Under the pieces are notes generated by a model. That model worked only from the letters and a program-made list of their open reading frames with translations. It was not told the origin of the DNA and made no database searches. A stretch of DNA of 64,000 bases from Streptomyces sp. NBC_00335. GTDB taxonomy: Bacteria; Actinomycetota; Actinomycetes; Streptomycetales; Streptomycetaceae. Shown here piece by piece: positions 1 through 8,833 of this stretch. Position 1 is the stretch's first letter. Each line of letters starts with the position of its first letter. Made by a program: the position numbers and the translations under genes. Where the stretch lies: the NCBI RefSeq assembly GCF_036127095.1, contig NZ_CP108006.1:6997501-7061500 (forward strand), written 5' to 3'.

Positions 1-137
1 GCCGGGGCGGCTTCCGCCGCCTGACCGACGCCGCGGATGTCCGCCCGGTCCCGCTGGACGAGGTCGAGCGGGACCGGCTGATGAAGTCCCTGGACGAATC
101 CCTCGACGCCGGGGACGTGCTGCCGTCGGACGAATAG
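1..137 (+). CDS. C-terminal end of an unidentified protein (partial)
   Basis: An open frame enters from the left edge and ends with TAG at 135-137. It gives about 44 residues, rich in Asp, Glu, Arg and Leu (ending DVLPSDE). There is no recognisable motif and no hydrophobic segment. It is not in an obvious operon with what follows, because the next gene is on the other strand and converges with it after only 17 bases. I cannot assign a function from this fragment; the codon use (third-position G/C) is normal for the window, so it is probably a real gene end. Confidence 0.6.
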   Translation, partial: RGGFRRLTDAADVRPVPLDEVERDRLMKSLDESLDAGDVLPSDE

Positions 138-154
138 GACGGCCGGCCCCGGCG

Positions 155-778
155 CTAGACGTGCAGCTCCGGCGGGAAGCCGGTCCAGCGCAGCTCGGCG
201 GGCAGGTGTCGCATGTCGTTGGAGACGAGGACGGAGGCCGGGCGGCCGGGCGCGTACCGGATGACCGTGAGGGCGGCGTTGGCGTGGTTGAGACCGAGCC
301 AGCGCCAATGCGGTGCGTCCATGGCTTCCCGGACGAGCCAGGCGATCAGGAAGTTGTGGGTGACGACCAGTTCGTGCCGGTCCTTCCCGCCGTCCACCGG
401 CCCGGTGAACAGGTCGAGCGCCCGCCGGGCCAGCCCGGGTCCGTGCTCCCGCTCCTCCTCCGTGGCACTGGCGAGGAAGCGGAGGAAGAGGTCCGCGGAT
501 TCCGCCGGAAGCTCCTCCTTCTCCGGCACGTAGGGGAGGTAGTCGCCGGCCACGTCCGAGACGTGCAGGGGGACGTTCTCCAGCTGGTCGCCGATCAGAC
601 GCGCGGTCTGCTCCGCCCGGGGCAGCGGGCCGTGGTGAACGGCCGCGAGAGGGACGCCGCGCAGGCGTCGGCCGAGGAGCACGGCCTGCCGGCGGCCGTC
701 TTCCGTCAGCCCGCTCTCCTCCGACGCCGCCTCGCCGTGCCGCGCCAGATAGAGGTAACGGGTGGCCGTGCCGGTCAT
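155..778 (-). CDS. Histidine phosphatase family protein
   Basis: Small phosphoglycerate-mutase-like phosphatase of about 207 residues. The catalytic RHGEA motif lies at residues 13-17 (phospho-accepting His14), and a second conserved His lies in the stretch VVTHN near the C-terminus, as expected for this superfamily; the substrate cannot be predicted. I chose the ATG at 778 because AGGAG precedes it at normal spacing; a GTG at 799 in the same frame would add seven residues but has a poorer ribosome site. It runs towards the partial gene at the left edge and away from thrS. Confidence 0.85.
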   Translation of the reverse strand: MTGTATRYLYLARHGEAASEESGLTEDGRRQAVLLGRRLRGVPLAAVHHGPLPRAEQTARLIGDQLENVPLHVSDVAGDYLPYVPEKEELPAESADLFLRFLASATEEEREHGPGLARRALDLFTGPVDGGKDRHELVVTHNFLIAWLVREAMDAPHWRWLGLNHANAALTVIRYAPGRPASVLVSNDMRHLPAELRWTGFPPELHV

Positions 779-1051
779 AAGGATCTCCTCTGTGCCCACT
801 GATGATCTTCTGCGTCGGGGGACGCCGCTTCCTCCTGCGCCGGTTCCACCCCCCGCCGGGGAGAGGCCCCCCCGGCGGTGCGTGCGGCGCCGTTTTCCGG
901 GGCGCCGGCCCGGACCCCGCGCCCCGAAGGCGGGCGGGGACGGGTGTGGCCCGCCGGCCCGGCGGTAACCGTTTAGCGGCTCAGCCCATCCGCTCGGTAC
1001 GATTCAGGCGCGCAGTGTTCTCTTGCGCACCCCCTGAGTCAGGAGAGACCG
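779..1051. other. Divergent intergenic region before thrS
   Basis: This holds the promoters of the phosphatase (leftwards) and thrS (rightwards). A stretch at about 889-935 resembles half of the intergenic GC-rich repeat seen elsewhere in this window. TACGAT at 998-1003 is a possible -10 box for thrS, without a convincing -35 partner. I looked for the conserved T-box sequence that controls many tRNA synthetase genes and did not see one. The thrS ribosome site AGGAGA is at 1041-1046. Confidence 0.4.
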
Positions 1052-3028
1052 GTGTCAGACGTCCGTGTGTTCATCCAACGCGATTCCGAGCGGGACGAGC
1101 GCGTGGTGGCCACGGGCACTACGGCGGCAGAGCTCTTCGCCGGCGAGCGCACCATCGTCGCCGCGCGCATCGCAGGTGAGCTGAAGGACCTCGCGTACGA
1201 GGTGCAGGACGGCGAGACCGTCGAGCCCGTGGAGATCTCCTCCCCGGACGGCCTGGACATCCTGCGCCACTCCACCGCGCACGTCATGGCGCAGGCCGTG
1301 CAGGAGCTGTTCCCCGAGGCCAAGCTGGGCATCGGCCCGCCGGTCCGGGACGGCTTCTACTACGACTTCGACGTCGCCAGGCCCTTCACCCCCGATGACC
1401 TCAAGGCCATCGAGAAGAAGATGCAGGAGATCCAGAAGCGCGGCCAGCGCTTCGCCCGCCGCGTCGTCACCGACGAGGCGGCCCGCGAGGAGCTGGCGAA
1501 CGAGCCCTACAAGCTCGAACTCATCGGCATCAAGGGTTCGGCCTCGACCGACGACGGCGCGAACGTCGAGGTGGGCGGCGGCGAGCTGACCATCTACGAC
1601 AACTTCGACGCCAAGACCGGCGACCTGTGCTGGAAGGACCTCTGCCGGGGCCCCCACCTGCCCACCACCCGCAACATCCCCGCGTTCAAGCTGATGCGCA
1701 ACGCCGCCGCCTACTGGCGCGGCAGCGAGAAGAACCCGATGCTCCAGCGCATCTACGGCACCGCGTGGCCGTCGAAGGACGAGCTGAAGGCCCACCTCGA
1801 CTTCCTCGCCGAGGCCGAGAAGCGCGACCACCGCAAGCTCGGCGTCGAGCTCGACCTGTTCTCCGTACAGGACGAGATCGGCTCCGGCCTGGCCGTCTTC
1901 CACCCGCGCGGCGGCGTCATCCGCCGCACCATGGAGGACTACTCGCGCAAGCGGCACGAGGAAGAGGGCTACGAGTTCGTCTACACCCCGCACGCCACCA
2001 AGGGCACCCTCTTCGAGAAGAGCGGCCACCTGGACTGGTACGCGGAGGGCATGTACCCCCCCATGCAGCTCGACGGTGGTACCGACTACTACCTCAAGCC
2101 CATGAACTGCCCGATGCACAACCTGATCTTCGATGCGCGCGGTCGCTCCTACCGCGAACTGCCCCTGCGCCTCTTCGAGTTCGGCACCGTGTACCGGTAC
2201 GAGAAGTCCGGCGTCGTGCACGGCCTGACCCGCTCGCGCGGTTTCACCCAGGACGACGCGCACATCTACTGCACCAAGGAGCAGATGGCGGAGGAGCTCG
2301 ACCGCACGCTGACCTTCGTGCTGAACCTGCTTCGCGACTACGGTCTGACCGACTTCTACCTGGAGCTGTCGACCAAGGACCCGGAGAAGTTCGTCGGCTC
2401 GGACGAGATCTGGGAGGAGGCCACCGCCACCCTCCAGCAGGTCGCCGAGAAGCAGGGCCTGCCCCTGGTCCCGGACCCGGGCGGCGCCGCGTTCTACGGC
2501 CCGAAGATCTCCGTCCAGTGCCGTGACGCGATCGGCCGCACCTGGCAGATGTCGACCGTGCAGCTCGACTTCAACCTGCCGGAGCGCTTCAACCTGGAGT
2601 ACACCGGCCCCGACGGCACCAAGCAGCGGCCGGTCATGATCCACCGTGCGCTGTTCGGTTCCATCGAGCGGTTCTTCGCCGTCCTGCTGGAGCACTACGC
2701 GGGCGTCATGCCGCCGTGGCTCGCCCCGGTCCAGGCGGTCGGCATCCCGATCGGCGACTCGCACATCGAGTACCTGCAGGAGTTCGCCGCCGAGGCGAAG
2801 AAGAAGGGCCTGCGCGTCGAGGTGGACGCCTCCTCCGACCGCATGCAGAAGAAGATCCGCAACCAGCAGAAGCTGAAGGTCCCCTTCATGATCATCGTCG
2901 GTGACGAGGACATGGCCGCGGGCACCGTCTCCTTCCGCTACCGCGACGGTTCGCAGGAGAACGGCGTCCCGCGCGACCAGGCGCTGGCGAAGCTCGTGGA
3001 CGTCGTGGAGCGCCGCGTCCAGGTGTGA
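1052..3028 (+). CDS. thrS: Threonine--tRNA ligase
   Basis: Class II aminoacyl-tRNA synthetase that charges tRNA-Thr; cytoplasmic, 658 residues, the usual full length. Order of domains: N-terminal TGS-like region (about 1-60), editing domain carrying the HxxxH motif (His73, His77 in HSTAH), catalytic core with the zinc-binding Cys353 in MNCPMH, then the anticodon-binding domain (from about 560, MPPWLAPVQ). The start is GTG at 1052 with AGGAGA seven bases upstream. In Mycobacterium and Streptomyces thrS is followed by the HIT gene, pgsA, an acyltransferase and pimA; the same order appears here with insertions. A terminator hairpin follows directly. Confidence 0.97.
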   Translation: MSDVRVFIQRDSERDERVVATGTTAAELFAGERTIVAARIAGELKDLAYEVQDGETVEPVEISSPDGLDILRHSTAHVMAQAVQELFPEAKLGIGPPVRDGFYYDFDVARPFTPDDLKAIEKKMQEIQKRGQRFARRVVTDEAAREELANEPYKLELIGIKGSASTDDGANVEVGGGELTIYDNFDAKTGDLCWKDLCRGPHLPTTRNIPAFKLMRNAAAYWRGSEKNPMLQRIYGTAWPSKDELKAHLDFLAEAEKRDHRKLGVELDLFSVQDEIGSGLAVFHPRGGVIRRTMEDYSRKRHEEEGYEFVYTPHATKGTLFEKSGHLDWYAEGMYPPMQLDGGTDYYLKPMNCPMHNLIFDARGRSYRELPLRLFEFGTVYRYEKSGVVHGLTRSRGFTQDDAHIYCTKEQMAEELDRTLTFVLNLLRDYGLTDFYLELSTKDPEKFVGSDEIWEEATATLQQVAEKQGLPLVPDPGGAAFYGPKISVQCRDAIGRTWQMSTVQLDFNLPERFNLEYTGPDGTKQRPVMIHRALFGSIERFFAVLLEHYAGVMPPWLAPVQAVGIPIGDSHIEYLQEFAAEAKKKGLRVEVDASSDRMQKKIRNQQKLKVPFMIIVGDEDMAAGTVSFRYRDGSQENGVPRDQALAKLVDVVERRVQV

Positions 3029-3035
3029 TCGTGAT

Positions 3036-3086
3036 CCCCGCGCAAGCGGGGGAGGAGCCCCCGGGAAGTCTCACTTCCCGGGGGCT
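3036..3086 (+). terminator. thrS terminator hairpins
   Basis: Two hairpins follow thrS. The first is CCCCGC-GCAA-GCGGGG at 3036-3051. The second is a perfect 13-base-pair stem, arms 3056-3068 and 3074-3086, around a five-base loop. The second arm overlaps the last codons of the convergent channel gene, so the structure may stop transcription from both sides. There is no clear T-run on the thrS side. Confidence 0.7.
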
Positions 3087-3733
3087 TCCTCGTCCTCCCG
3101 CCGGAAGGCCTGCAGCATCCAGGACGAGAACGAACCCGTCACCGCGCCCAGCAGCGCCAGCCCGCCGGCCATCATGAACCCCGCGATGATCCGGCCCCCC
3201 GGGGTCACCGGGGCCATGTCCCCGTAGCCCACCGTCGTCAGCGTCTCGCACACCCACCACACCGCGTCCCCGAGCGTGAGGATCGAGGCTCCCGGGGCCT
3301 GGCGCTCGAAGTGGTGGACCCCGAGGGCGCCCGCGAAACCGAGCAGCCCGGCCGACAGGCCCGCGTACGACATCACGCGTGCGTACAGGTTCCGGCGCGG
3401 GCGGTTGTAGCGGGCCTGGATCGCGTCGTGGACCTTGACCATGCGCAGCGGCCGCAGCAGCGGCAGCATCACGATCAGGGTGTCCAGCCAGTGCACGCGG
3501 ACGAAGCGCAGCGGCCGCATGCGGCTCAGGATCAGCCGGGCCAGGTAGTCCACGATGAAGCAGGCCCAGGTCACCGCGACCAGGCCGAGGCCGATGTCCC
3601 GCCACACGGGGTGGGCCCGGTAGGCCAGTACGGAGAGCGTGTAGCCGGCGAGGAAGAGCAGGGAGGCGTAGAACAGGGGCAGCTCGGTCCGGCGCTCCCA
3701 GGGCTGGTCACCGGTCTCGGGTGCATCGTTCAT
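3071..3733 (-). CDS. Two-pore-type potassium channel family protein
   Basis: Membrane protein of 220 residues. The K+ selectivity filter is plain: TTVGYGD at residues 166-172, preceded by a pore helix (LGDAVWWVCETL) and followed by an inner helix (IIAGFMMAGGLALLGAVTGSF). Four hydrophobic segments precede the pore, with an Arg-rich stretch (about 70-105) that recalls a reduced voltage-sensor module. No C-terminal RCK/TrkA domain is present. It converges with thrS and is divergent from the HIT gene. The family moves K+ passively; the gating signal is unknown. Confidence 0.9.
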   Translation of the reverse strand: MNDAPETGDQPWERRTELPLFYASLLFLAGYTLSVLAYRAHPVWRDIGLGLVAVTWACFIVDYLARLILSRMRPLRFVRVHWLDTLIVMLPLLRPLRMVKVHDAIQARYNRPRRNLYARVMSYAGLSAGLLGFAGALGVHHFERQAPGASILTLGDAVWWVCETLTTVGYGDMAPVTPGGRIIAGFMMAGGLALLGAVTGSFSSWMLQAFRREDEEAPGK

Positions 3734-3799
3734 GGGCTCAGCATCGCGTCCCGCACACCGGTGTTCGCCCCGGCGACACGCCGCCCGGGGGCAAGGTCA

Positions 3800-3805
3800 T
3801 ATGCT
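3800..3805 (+). promoter_or_regulatory. Possible -10 box giving a leaderless HIT mRNA
   Basis: TATGCT ends seven bases before the ATG at 3813. With normal -10 to +1 spacing, transcription would begin at or next to the start codon. No Shine-Dalgarno sequence is present upstream. No good -35 is visible. Confidence 0.45.
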
Positions 3806-3812
3806 GCATCCC

Positions 3813-4361
3813 ATGACGATTGAGCCGGAGCAGCAGATCGGTGTGGGCACGCAGGACGCGTTCCAGCGTCTGTGGACGCCCCACCGGATGGCCTACATCC
3901 AGGGGGAGAACAAGCCGACCGGGCCGGAGGCCGGAGACGGCTGTCCCTTCTGCGGGATTCCGGACATGTCGGACCAGGACGGACTGGTCGTGGCCCGGGG
4001 CAAGCACGTCTACGCCGTGCTGAACCTCTACCCGTACAACGGCGGCCACCTGATGGTCGTGCCGTACCGGCACGTCGCCGATTACACGGACCTGGACGCC
4101 GCCGAGACCCTCGAACTGGCCGACCTCACGAAGCGGGCGATGGTCGCGCTGCGCAAGGCCTCCGGTGCGCACGGGTTCAACATCGGCATGAACCAGGGCC
4201 AGGCCGCCGGCGCGGGCATCGCCGCGCACCTGCACCAGCACATCGTGCCCCGCTGGGGCGGGGACACGAACTTCATGCCGGTCGTGGGCCACACCAAGGT
4301 GCTGCCCCAACTCCTCGCGGACACCCGCCAGATGCTCGCCGACGCCTGGCCCACCGACTAG
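3813..4361 (+). CDS. HIT-domain Ap4A phosphorylase-type protein
   Basis: Protein of 182 residues with the histidine-triad signature HLHQHIVPRW (His139, His141, His143) and an N-terminal CPFC pair (Cys44, Cys47) suited to zinc binding. Its neighbours (thrS, pgsA, acyltransferase, pimA) match M. tuberculosis Rv2614c-Rv2610c, where Rv2613c is an Ap4A phosphorylase, so orthology is likely: phosphorolysis of diadenosine tetraphosphate to ATP plus ADP. I chose ATG 3813 (MTIEPEQQ); an upstream ATG at 3801 would add MLHP. Neither has a ribosome site, and a -10-like box ends seven bases before 3813, suggesting a leaderless message. Confidence 0.85.
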   Translation: MTIEPEQQIGVGTQDAFQRLWTPHRMAYIQGENKPTGPEAGDGCPFCGIPDMSDQDGLVVARGKHVYAVLNLYPYNGGHLMVVPYRHVADYTDLDAAETLELADLTKRAMVALRKASGAHGFNIGMNQGQAAGAGIAAHLHQHIVPRWGGDTNFMPVVGHTKVLPQLLADTRQMLADAWPTD

Positions 4362-4388
4362 GGCGTGCCCGTGGGCGTCCGCGCGGGC

Positions 4389-6071
4389 TCACGCGTCGTA
4401 GACGTCCGCCTTGCGCGGTGCGGCGTCCTGGATCAGACCGCTGACGATGCTCGACCGGTTGGTGAAGCGGTCGGTGTCGACCCCGTTCTCCTCCAGGACG
4501 CGCATTGCGGCGGTGTGCACCGCCCGCAGGACCGGGGTCGCGGTGCGCATGGCGTCGTCCGCCATGAAGCGGTGCTCCCACGGCTGGTCCGCCCAGACAT
4601 GGCGGACGCCGAAGGGCTCCGGGAGGACGAGCTTGCCGCCGAGGTGGTCCAGCAGCGGCGGGTACCAGGTGAAGGGGGCGCGCACGGTGAGACGGATGAC
4701 CTCGTCCGTCTCGACCACCGGCCGCAGGAGCTCCATGGTCTCCCAGAACCGTACCGACTTGTGGACCTCGTCGGTCGGTGCCTTCGACTTGGTGGTGAAC
4801 AGACCGTGCACGGGGCCGAGGGCGTGGCCGGTGACCTCCACGCGGAGGGTCTTGTAGAGCACGGTGACGGTGACCAGCATGGTGATGACGAGCTGGCCGT
4901 CCCAGACCGGGTACTGGATGCCGAGGTAGTGCCGGGTGCCCTTGTTGAACTGCTGCTCGTTGCAGATCCGTGTGATCTCGTGCGGCTTGACGAGGAAGGT
5001 GTCGACGTCCGCTCCGGTGGGGCGGGCGACCTCCTTGGCTCCCTTTCCGACGTGGGTGACGATCCAGTGCTGGATCGAGGCGGGTGGGAGACCGCCCGTG
5101 TGCAGGGGCCCCCGCTCCAGCTTGCGGAGCTCGGCGTCGATGGCCCGGACGACGTCCCAGCTGCGGAAGGGGTGGATCTCGGCGCCCTCGTTCTTGGGGG
5201 CGAGTTCCTCGGCCATCTGCCAGCTGCCCCAGCGGGTACCCATGCCGAGGATTCCCTTGGGCCCGGCGTAGAAGGCGGCGTTGCTGCGGTCTTCGGCCGT
5301 GAGCTTGGCGAGGGAGTGGCGCAGATCCTCCCGGGCCTTCTCGTCGGGGTTGCCCGGGACGGCTTCGGGGATCTTGGCGGCCACCCCTCCGCCGCCGTCG
5401 ATGAGGCCGTCCCAGCGCGAGCGCAGGTCGGTGGCGGTGGCCTGGCAGAGCCGCCTGGCGAGGAACCAGCCGAGGACGGGGGCGATGACCATCGCGCGGA
5501 CGTAGATGCCCAGGAACCCGGTCACCGGGAGCCGGAACATCAGCACGGCGACCACCATGCCCACGCCGACCAGCAGCGCCGTGCCGAGCCACGAGGCACG
5601 CTTGGCGTCGGAGGAGGACAGGGCCTTGCGGCCCCAGAAGAGCCCGAGCCACAGGAGCAGGCCCGGGAGGAAGGCCACGCCGCAGGCCAGCATGATCAGG
5701 CGGAGCTTACGGTCGCGCTCCTTGCGGATCCGCGAAGCGGCCAGACAGTGCTCGACGACCGTCTGCGGGTCGGCGCCGAAGGACTGGATGAGGGGCTTGC
5801 GGGCGGGCGGGATGGTGCGCGTTTCGACGGCGCGGCAGAAGGCCTCGCCGAGGTTGGGGGCGAGCTGGGGGATTTTGCCGGGCTTGATGACCGACTCGTA
5901 GTGCTCGTTGTTGGCCTTGAGTATCTCTTCCAGCTTGGTGTCGCGCCCGCCGTCCCGGTAGGCGGCGGAAGCGAGGGCGTTCGTCGCGGCGGTCTGGCCG
6001 CCGCCGCCCTGGAGCGGGATCTGTGCCCCGGGCCTGAAGTCGAATCCGTCGTCCGCCACCGCTGCCCCCAT
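4389..6071 (-). CDS. Conserved membrane protein of unknown function
   Basis: Protein of 560 residues that I do not recognise as a characterised family. It has a soluble N-terminal region of about 120 residues with Gly/Ala-rich start, three hydrophobic segments (about 124-146, 160-180 and 184-206), then a large soluble C-terminal part of about 350 residues with conserved-looking aromatic stretches (HYLGIQYPVWDGQL, APFTWYPPLL). The C-terminal half also has a short hydrophobic stretch (LVITMLVTVTVLY, about 395-407) that could be buried or membrane-associated. It lies downstream of the EF-G-like gene on the same strand but a hairpin separates them. It converges with the HIT gene. The start ATG 6071 is the only clear one. 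Confidence 0.75.
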   Translation of the reverse strand: MGAAVADDGFDFRPGAQIPLQGGGGQTAATNALASAAYRDGGRDTKLEEILKANNEHYESVIKPGKIPQLAPNLGEAFCRAVETRTIPPARKPLIQSFGADPQTVVEHCLAASRIRKERDRKLRLIMLACGVAFLPGLLLWLGLFWGRKALSSSDAKRASWLGTALLVGVGMVVAVLMFRLPVTGFLGIYVRAMVIAPVLGWFLARRLCQATATDLRSRWDGLIDGGGGVAAKIPEAVPGNPDEKAREDLRHSLAKLTAEDRSNAAFYAGPKGILGMGTRWGSWQMAEELAPKNEGAEIHPFRSWDVVRAIDAELRKLERGPLHTGGLPPASIQHWIVTHVGKGAKEVARPTGADVDTFLVKPHEITRICNEQQFNKGTRHYLGIQYPVWDGQLVITMLVTVTVLYKTLRVEVTGHALGPVHGLFTTKSKAPTDEVHKSVRFWETMELLRPVVETDEVIRLTVRAPFTWYPPLLDHLGGKLVLPEPFGVRHVWADQPWEHRFMADDAMRTATPVLRAVHTAAMRVLEENGVDTDRFTNRSSIVSGLIQDAAPRKADVYDA

Positions 6072-6255
6072 CGCTGTGCGTCGTACTCGTGTGCGGGCCT
6101 GCCCGCGATGCCGCCCGCTCCGGAGGTGTTCCCGGTGCGGCGTTCCCGCCCTGTGCGTTCGGCCTGTCCGCTTGGTCTACCCGTTCGGCCTGCCCGCCTC
6201 ACCCGCGGACGAGCCTATCGGCCGATTCCTCCCCGTGGTCATGGGACAGCCAAAT

Positions 6256-6287
6256 GCCGCCCACCGCAAGCGGGTTGGGTGGGCGGC
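6256..6287 (-). terminator. Hairpin after the EF-G-like gene
   Basis: Perfect 10-base-pair stem, arms 6256-6265 and 6278-6287, with a 12-base loop, lying 11 bases after the stop of the EF-G-like gene in its reading direction. No strong T-run follows. Confidence 0.6.
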
Positions 6288-6297
6288 CCGGGTGACG

Positions 6298-8511
6298 CTA
6301 TGTCAGCTGGCTTCCCTTCCCTGCCTGTTCGCGCAGCTTGTCCGCTATCTGCGGTGGCATCGGCTCGTGGCGCGCGTACGTACGGCTGAACAGCCCCGTG
6401 CCGTGCGATACGGAGCGCAGCTCGACGGCGTACCGGCCGATCTCGATCTCCGGGATCTCGGCGAGGACCCGGGTGCGGCCGGTGCCCGCCGCGTCGGTGC
6501 CGACGACGCGGCCCCGGCGGCCGGCGAGGTCGCTCATGACGGGGCCGACGTACTCGTCGGGGACGAGCACGGCGAGCTCGGCGACCGGTTCGAGGAGCCG
6601 GACCGAGGCCCCGGCGGCGGCTTCGCGCAGGGCGAGGGCGCCCGCGGTCTGGAAGGCGGCGTCGGAGGAGTCCACCGAGTGGGCCTTGCCGTCGAGCAGG
6701 GTGATGCGTACGTCGACCAGCGGATATCCGGCCGCGAGCCCCCGGGCGGCCTGCGCGCGGACCCCCTTCTCCACGGACGGGATGAACTGGCGGGGCACGG
6801 CTCCGCCGACGACCTTGTCGACGAACTCGATGCCGCTGCCCGGCGGAAGCGGCTCGACCTCGATCTCGCAGATGGCGAACTGGCCGTGCCCGCCGGACTG
6901 TTTGACGTGCCGTCCGCGGCCGCCGGCCTTGGCGCCGAAGGTCTCGCGGAGGCTGACCTTGTGCGGGACCGGGTCGACCTGGACCCCGTACCGGGTGCGC
7001 AGTCGTTCGAGGGCGAGGTCCTGATGGGCTTCGCCGAGGCACCACAGGACGAGCTGGCGGGTGTGCGGGTTCTGTTCGAGCCGCATGGTCGGGTCCTCGG
7101 CGACCAGCCGGGCCAGGCCCTGGGAGAGCTTGTCCTCGTCGGCCTTGCTGTGGGCCTCGATGGCGAGGGGGAGCAGCGGGTCGGGCATGGACCAGGCCTC
7201 CATCAGGAGGGGGTGGTCCTTGGCCGAGAGGGTGTCGCCGGTCTCGGCGCGGGTGAGTTTGGCCACGCAGGCCAGATCGCCGGCGATGCAGTGGGCGAGG
7301 GTGCGCTGCTGTTTGCCGAAGGGTGAGGTCAGGGCGCCGACGCGTTCGTCGACGTCGTGGTCCTCGTGCCCGCGGTCGGTCAGTCCGTGACCGCTCACGT
7401 GGACCGTCTCGTCGGGGCGCAGGGTGCCGGAGAAGACGCGGACGAGCGAGACGCGGCCGACGTAGGGGTCCGAGGAGGTCTTCACCACCTCGGCGACCAG
7501 CGGCCCGTCCGGATCGCAGGTGACCGCGGGGCGGGCCGCGCCCTCGGGGGTGGTGACGCCGACGGGCGCGCGCTCCAGCGGGGTGGGGAAGCCGCCGGTG
7601 ATCAGTTCGAGGAGCTCTACGGTGCCCAGGCCCTTGCGGGCGCCGTCGGCGGCGGGGGCGGCCATCAGGACGGGGTGGAAGGTGCCGCGGGCCACGGCCC
7701 GCTCCAGATCGTCGACCAGGGTCTTGAGGTCGATGTCCTCGCCGCCGAGGTAGCGGTCCATGAGGGTCTCGTCCTCGCTCTCGGCGATGATCCCCTCGAT
7801 CAGCCGGGCGCGGGCGTCGGTGATCAGGGCGAGCTCGCCGGGATCCGGGTCGCGTTCGACGCGGTCGCCGGAGGTGTAGTCGTAGACGCGCTGGGAGAGC
7901 AGTCCGAGCAGTCCGGCCACCGGGGCGTGGCCGTCGGGGGCGGCGGGGCCGTGCAGGGGCAGGTAGAGCGGGCGCACGGCATCGGGGTCGTCCGCTCCGA
8001 AGGCGTCGCCGCACACCGTGGTCATCTGCGCGTAGTCGGCGCGGGCGGCTTCCAGGTGGGTCACGACGATGGCGCGCGGCATGCCGACGGCGGCGCACTC
8101 GTCCCAGACCATCCGGGTGGCACCGGAGAGCCCGTCGCCGTCCTCGGCGGCCGAGACCACGAAGAGGGCGGCGTCGGCGGCGCGCAGTCCGGCCCGGAGC
8201 TCTCCGACGAAGTCGGCGTAACCGGGGGTGTCCAAGATGTTGATCTTGATTCCGGCCCACTCCACGGGGACCAGGGAGAGCTGGATCGAGCGCTGGCGGC
8301 GGTGCTCGATCTCGTCGTAGTCGGAGACGGTGGCGCCGTCCTCGACGCGGCCGGCCCGGTTCACGGCGCCGGCGGTCAGGGCCAGGGCTTCGACCAGTGT
8401 GGTCTTGCCGGATCCGCTGTGGCCGACCAGCACGACGTTCCGTACGGAGGCCGGGCGGTCGGCCGTCGGTGCTCTGCCGGCGGCTCCGGATTGGTGTGAT
8501 GCGGCTCCCAC
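6298..8511 (-). CDS. Elongation factor G-like GTPase (EF-G2)
   Basis: Translation-factor GTPase of 737 residues with the full EF-G domain series: G domain, domain II, and domains III-V (KVSLRETFG, YAVELRSVSHGTG). G1 is GHSGSGKT (30-37) and G3 is DTPG (94-97). The G4 motif that reads guanine, normally NKxD, is replaced by THLE (151-154), and the switch I region lacks the usual RGITI sequence (it has RQRSIQL). This places it with the EF-G2-like paralogues of actinobacteria rather than the housekeeping fusA. The start GTG 8511 has GGGAGG upstream. The function of these paralogues in translation is not settled. Confidence 0.9.
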   Translation of the reverse strand: MGAASHQSGAAGRAPTADRPASVRNVVLVGHSGSGKTTLVEALALTAGAVNRAGRVEDGATVSDYDEIEHRRQRSIQLSLVPVEWAGIKINILDTPGYADFVGELRAGLRAADAALFVVSAAEDGDGLSGATRMVWDECAAVGMPRAIVVTHLEAARADYAQMTTVCGDAFGADDPDAVRPLYLPLHGPAAPDGHAPVAGLLGLLSQRVYDYTSGDRVERDPDPGELALITDARARLIEGIIAESEDETLMDRYLGGEDIDLKTLVDDLERAVARGTFHPVLMAAPAADGARKGLGTVELLELITGGFPTPLERAPVGVTTPEGAARPAVTCDPDGPLVAEVVKTSSDPYVGRVSLVRVFSGTLRPDETVHVSGHGLTDRGHEDHDVDERVGALTSPFGKQQRTLAHCIAGDLACVAKLTRAETGDTLSAKDHPLLMEAWSMPDPLLPLAIEAHSKADEDKLSQGLARLVAEDPTMRLEQNPHTRQLVLWCLGEAHQDLALERLRTRYGVQVDPVPHKVSLRETFGAKAGGRGRHVKQSGGHGQFAICEIEVEPLPPGSGIEFVDKVVGGAVPRQFIPSVEKGVRAQAARGLAAGYPLVDVRITLLDGKAHSVDSSDAAFQTAGALALREAAAGASVRLLEPVAELAVLVPDEYVGPVMSDLAGRRGRVVGTDAAGTGRTRVLAEIPEIEIGRYAVELRSVSHGTGLFSRTYARHEPMPPQIADKLREQAGKGSQLT

Positions 8512-8833
8512 GATGCTCTTGCCTCCCGATTGGAGGGGATGGAGGGGAAAAGGCCTTCTTCGAGCTTTGCACTGCCGTCACACGCCGTCCATACGTCGTA
8601 CCGGAACCGCGGAAACCGCCGGAGCCCCTGGACCTGGGTGGGGACCCCGGCGGGGCCCGGCAGGAGCCGCCGGGAGCCACCGGAAGGGCATCCGGAACGT
8701 GGCGAACGGCCCGAGAAAGGCCCGCCTCGTGTGAACCGGTGGGTGCGCGGCGCCGATGGCCCGGGGCCCTGGCTACGATGGGCCAGCCGGTGGCCGTGGT
8801 GGCCGTGCGGCCCAGCGACCCTCCGGGAAGGCC
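8512..8833. other. Divergent region between EF-G-like gene and pgsA
   Basis: About 320 bases with no gene that I can support. It must hold the promoters for both divergent units. TACGAT at 8774-8779 is a possible -10 for the pgsA operon. The stretch 8560-8620 is slightly richer in A/T than its surroundings and may hold the promoter of the EF-G-like gene. An in-frame ATG at 8756 would extend pgsA by 26 Gly/Arg-rich residues, which I think is not translated. Confidence 0.35.

Noticed and set aside
779..1051. T-box riboswitch upstream of thrS
   Set aside because: The conserved T-box sequence and a following terminator/antiterminator pair are not present.
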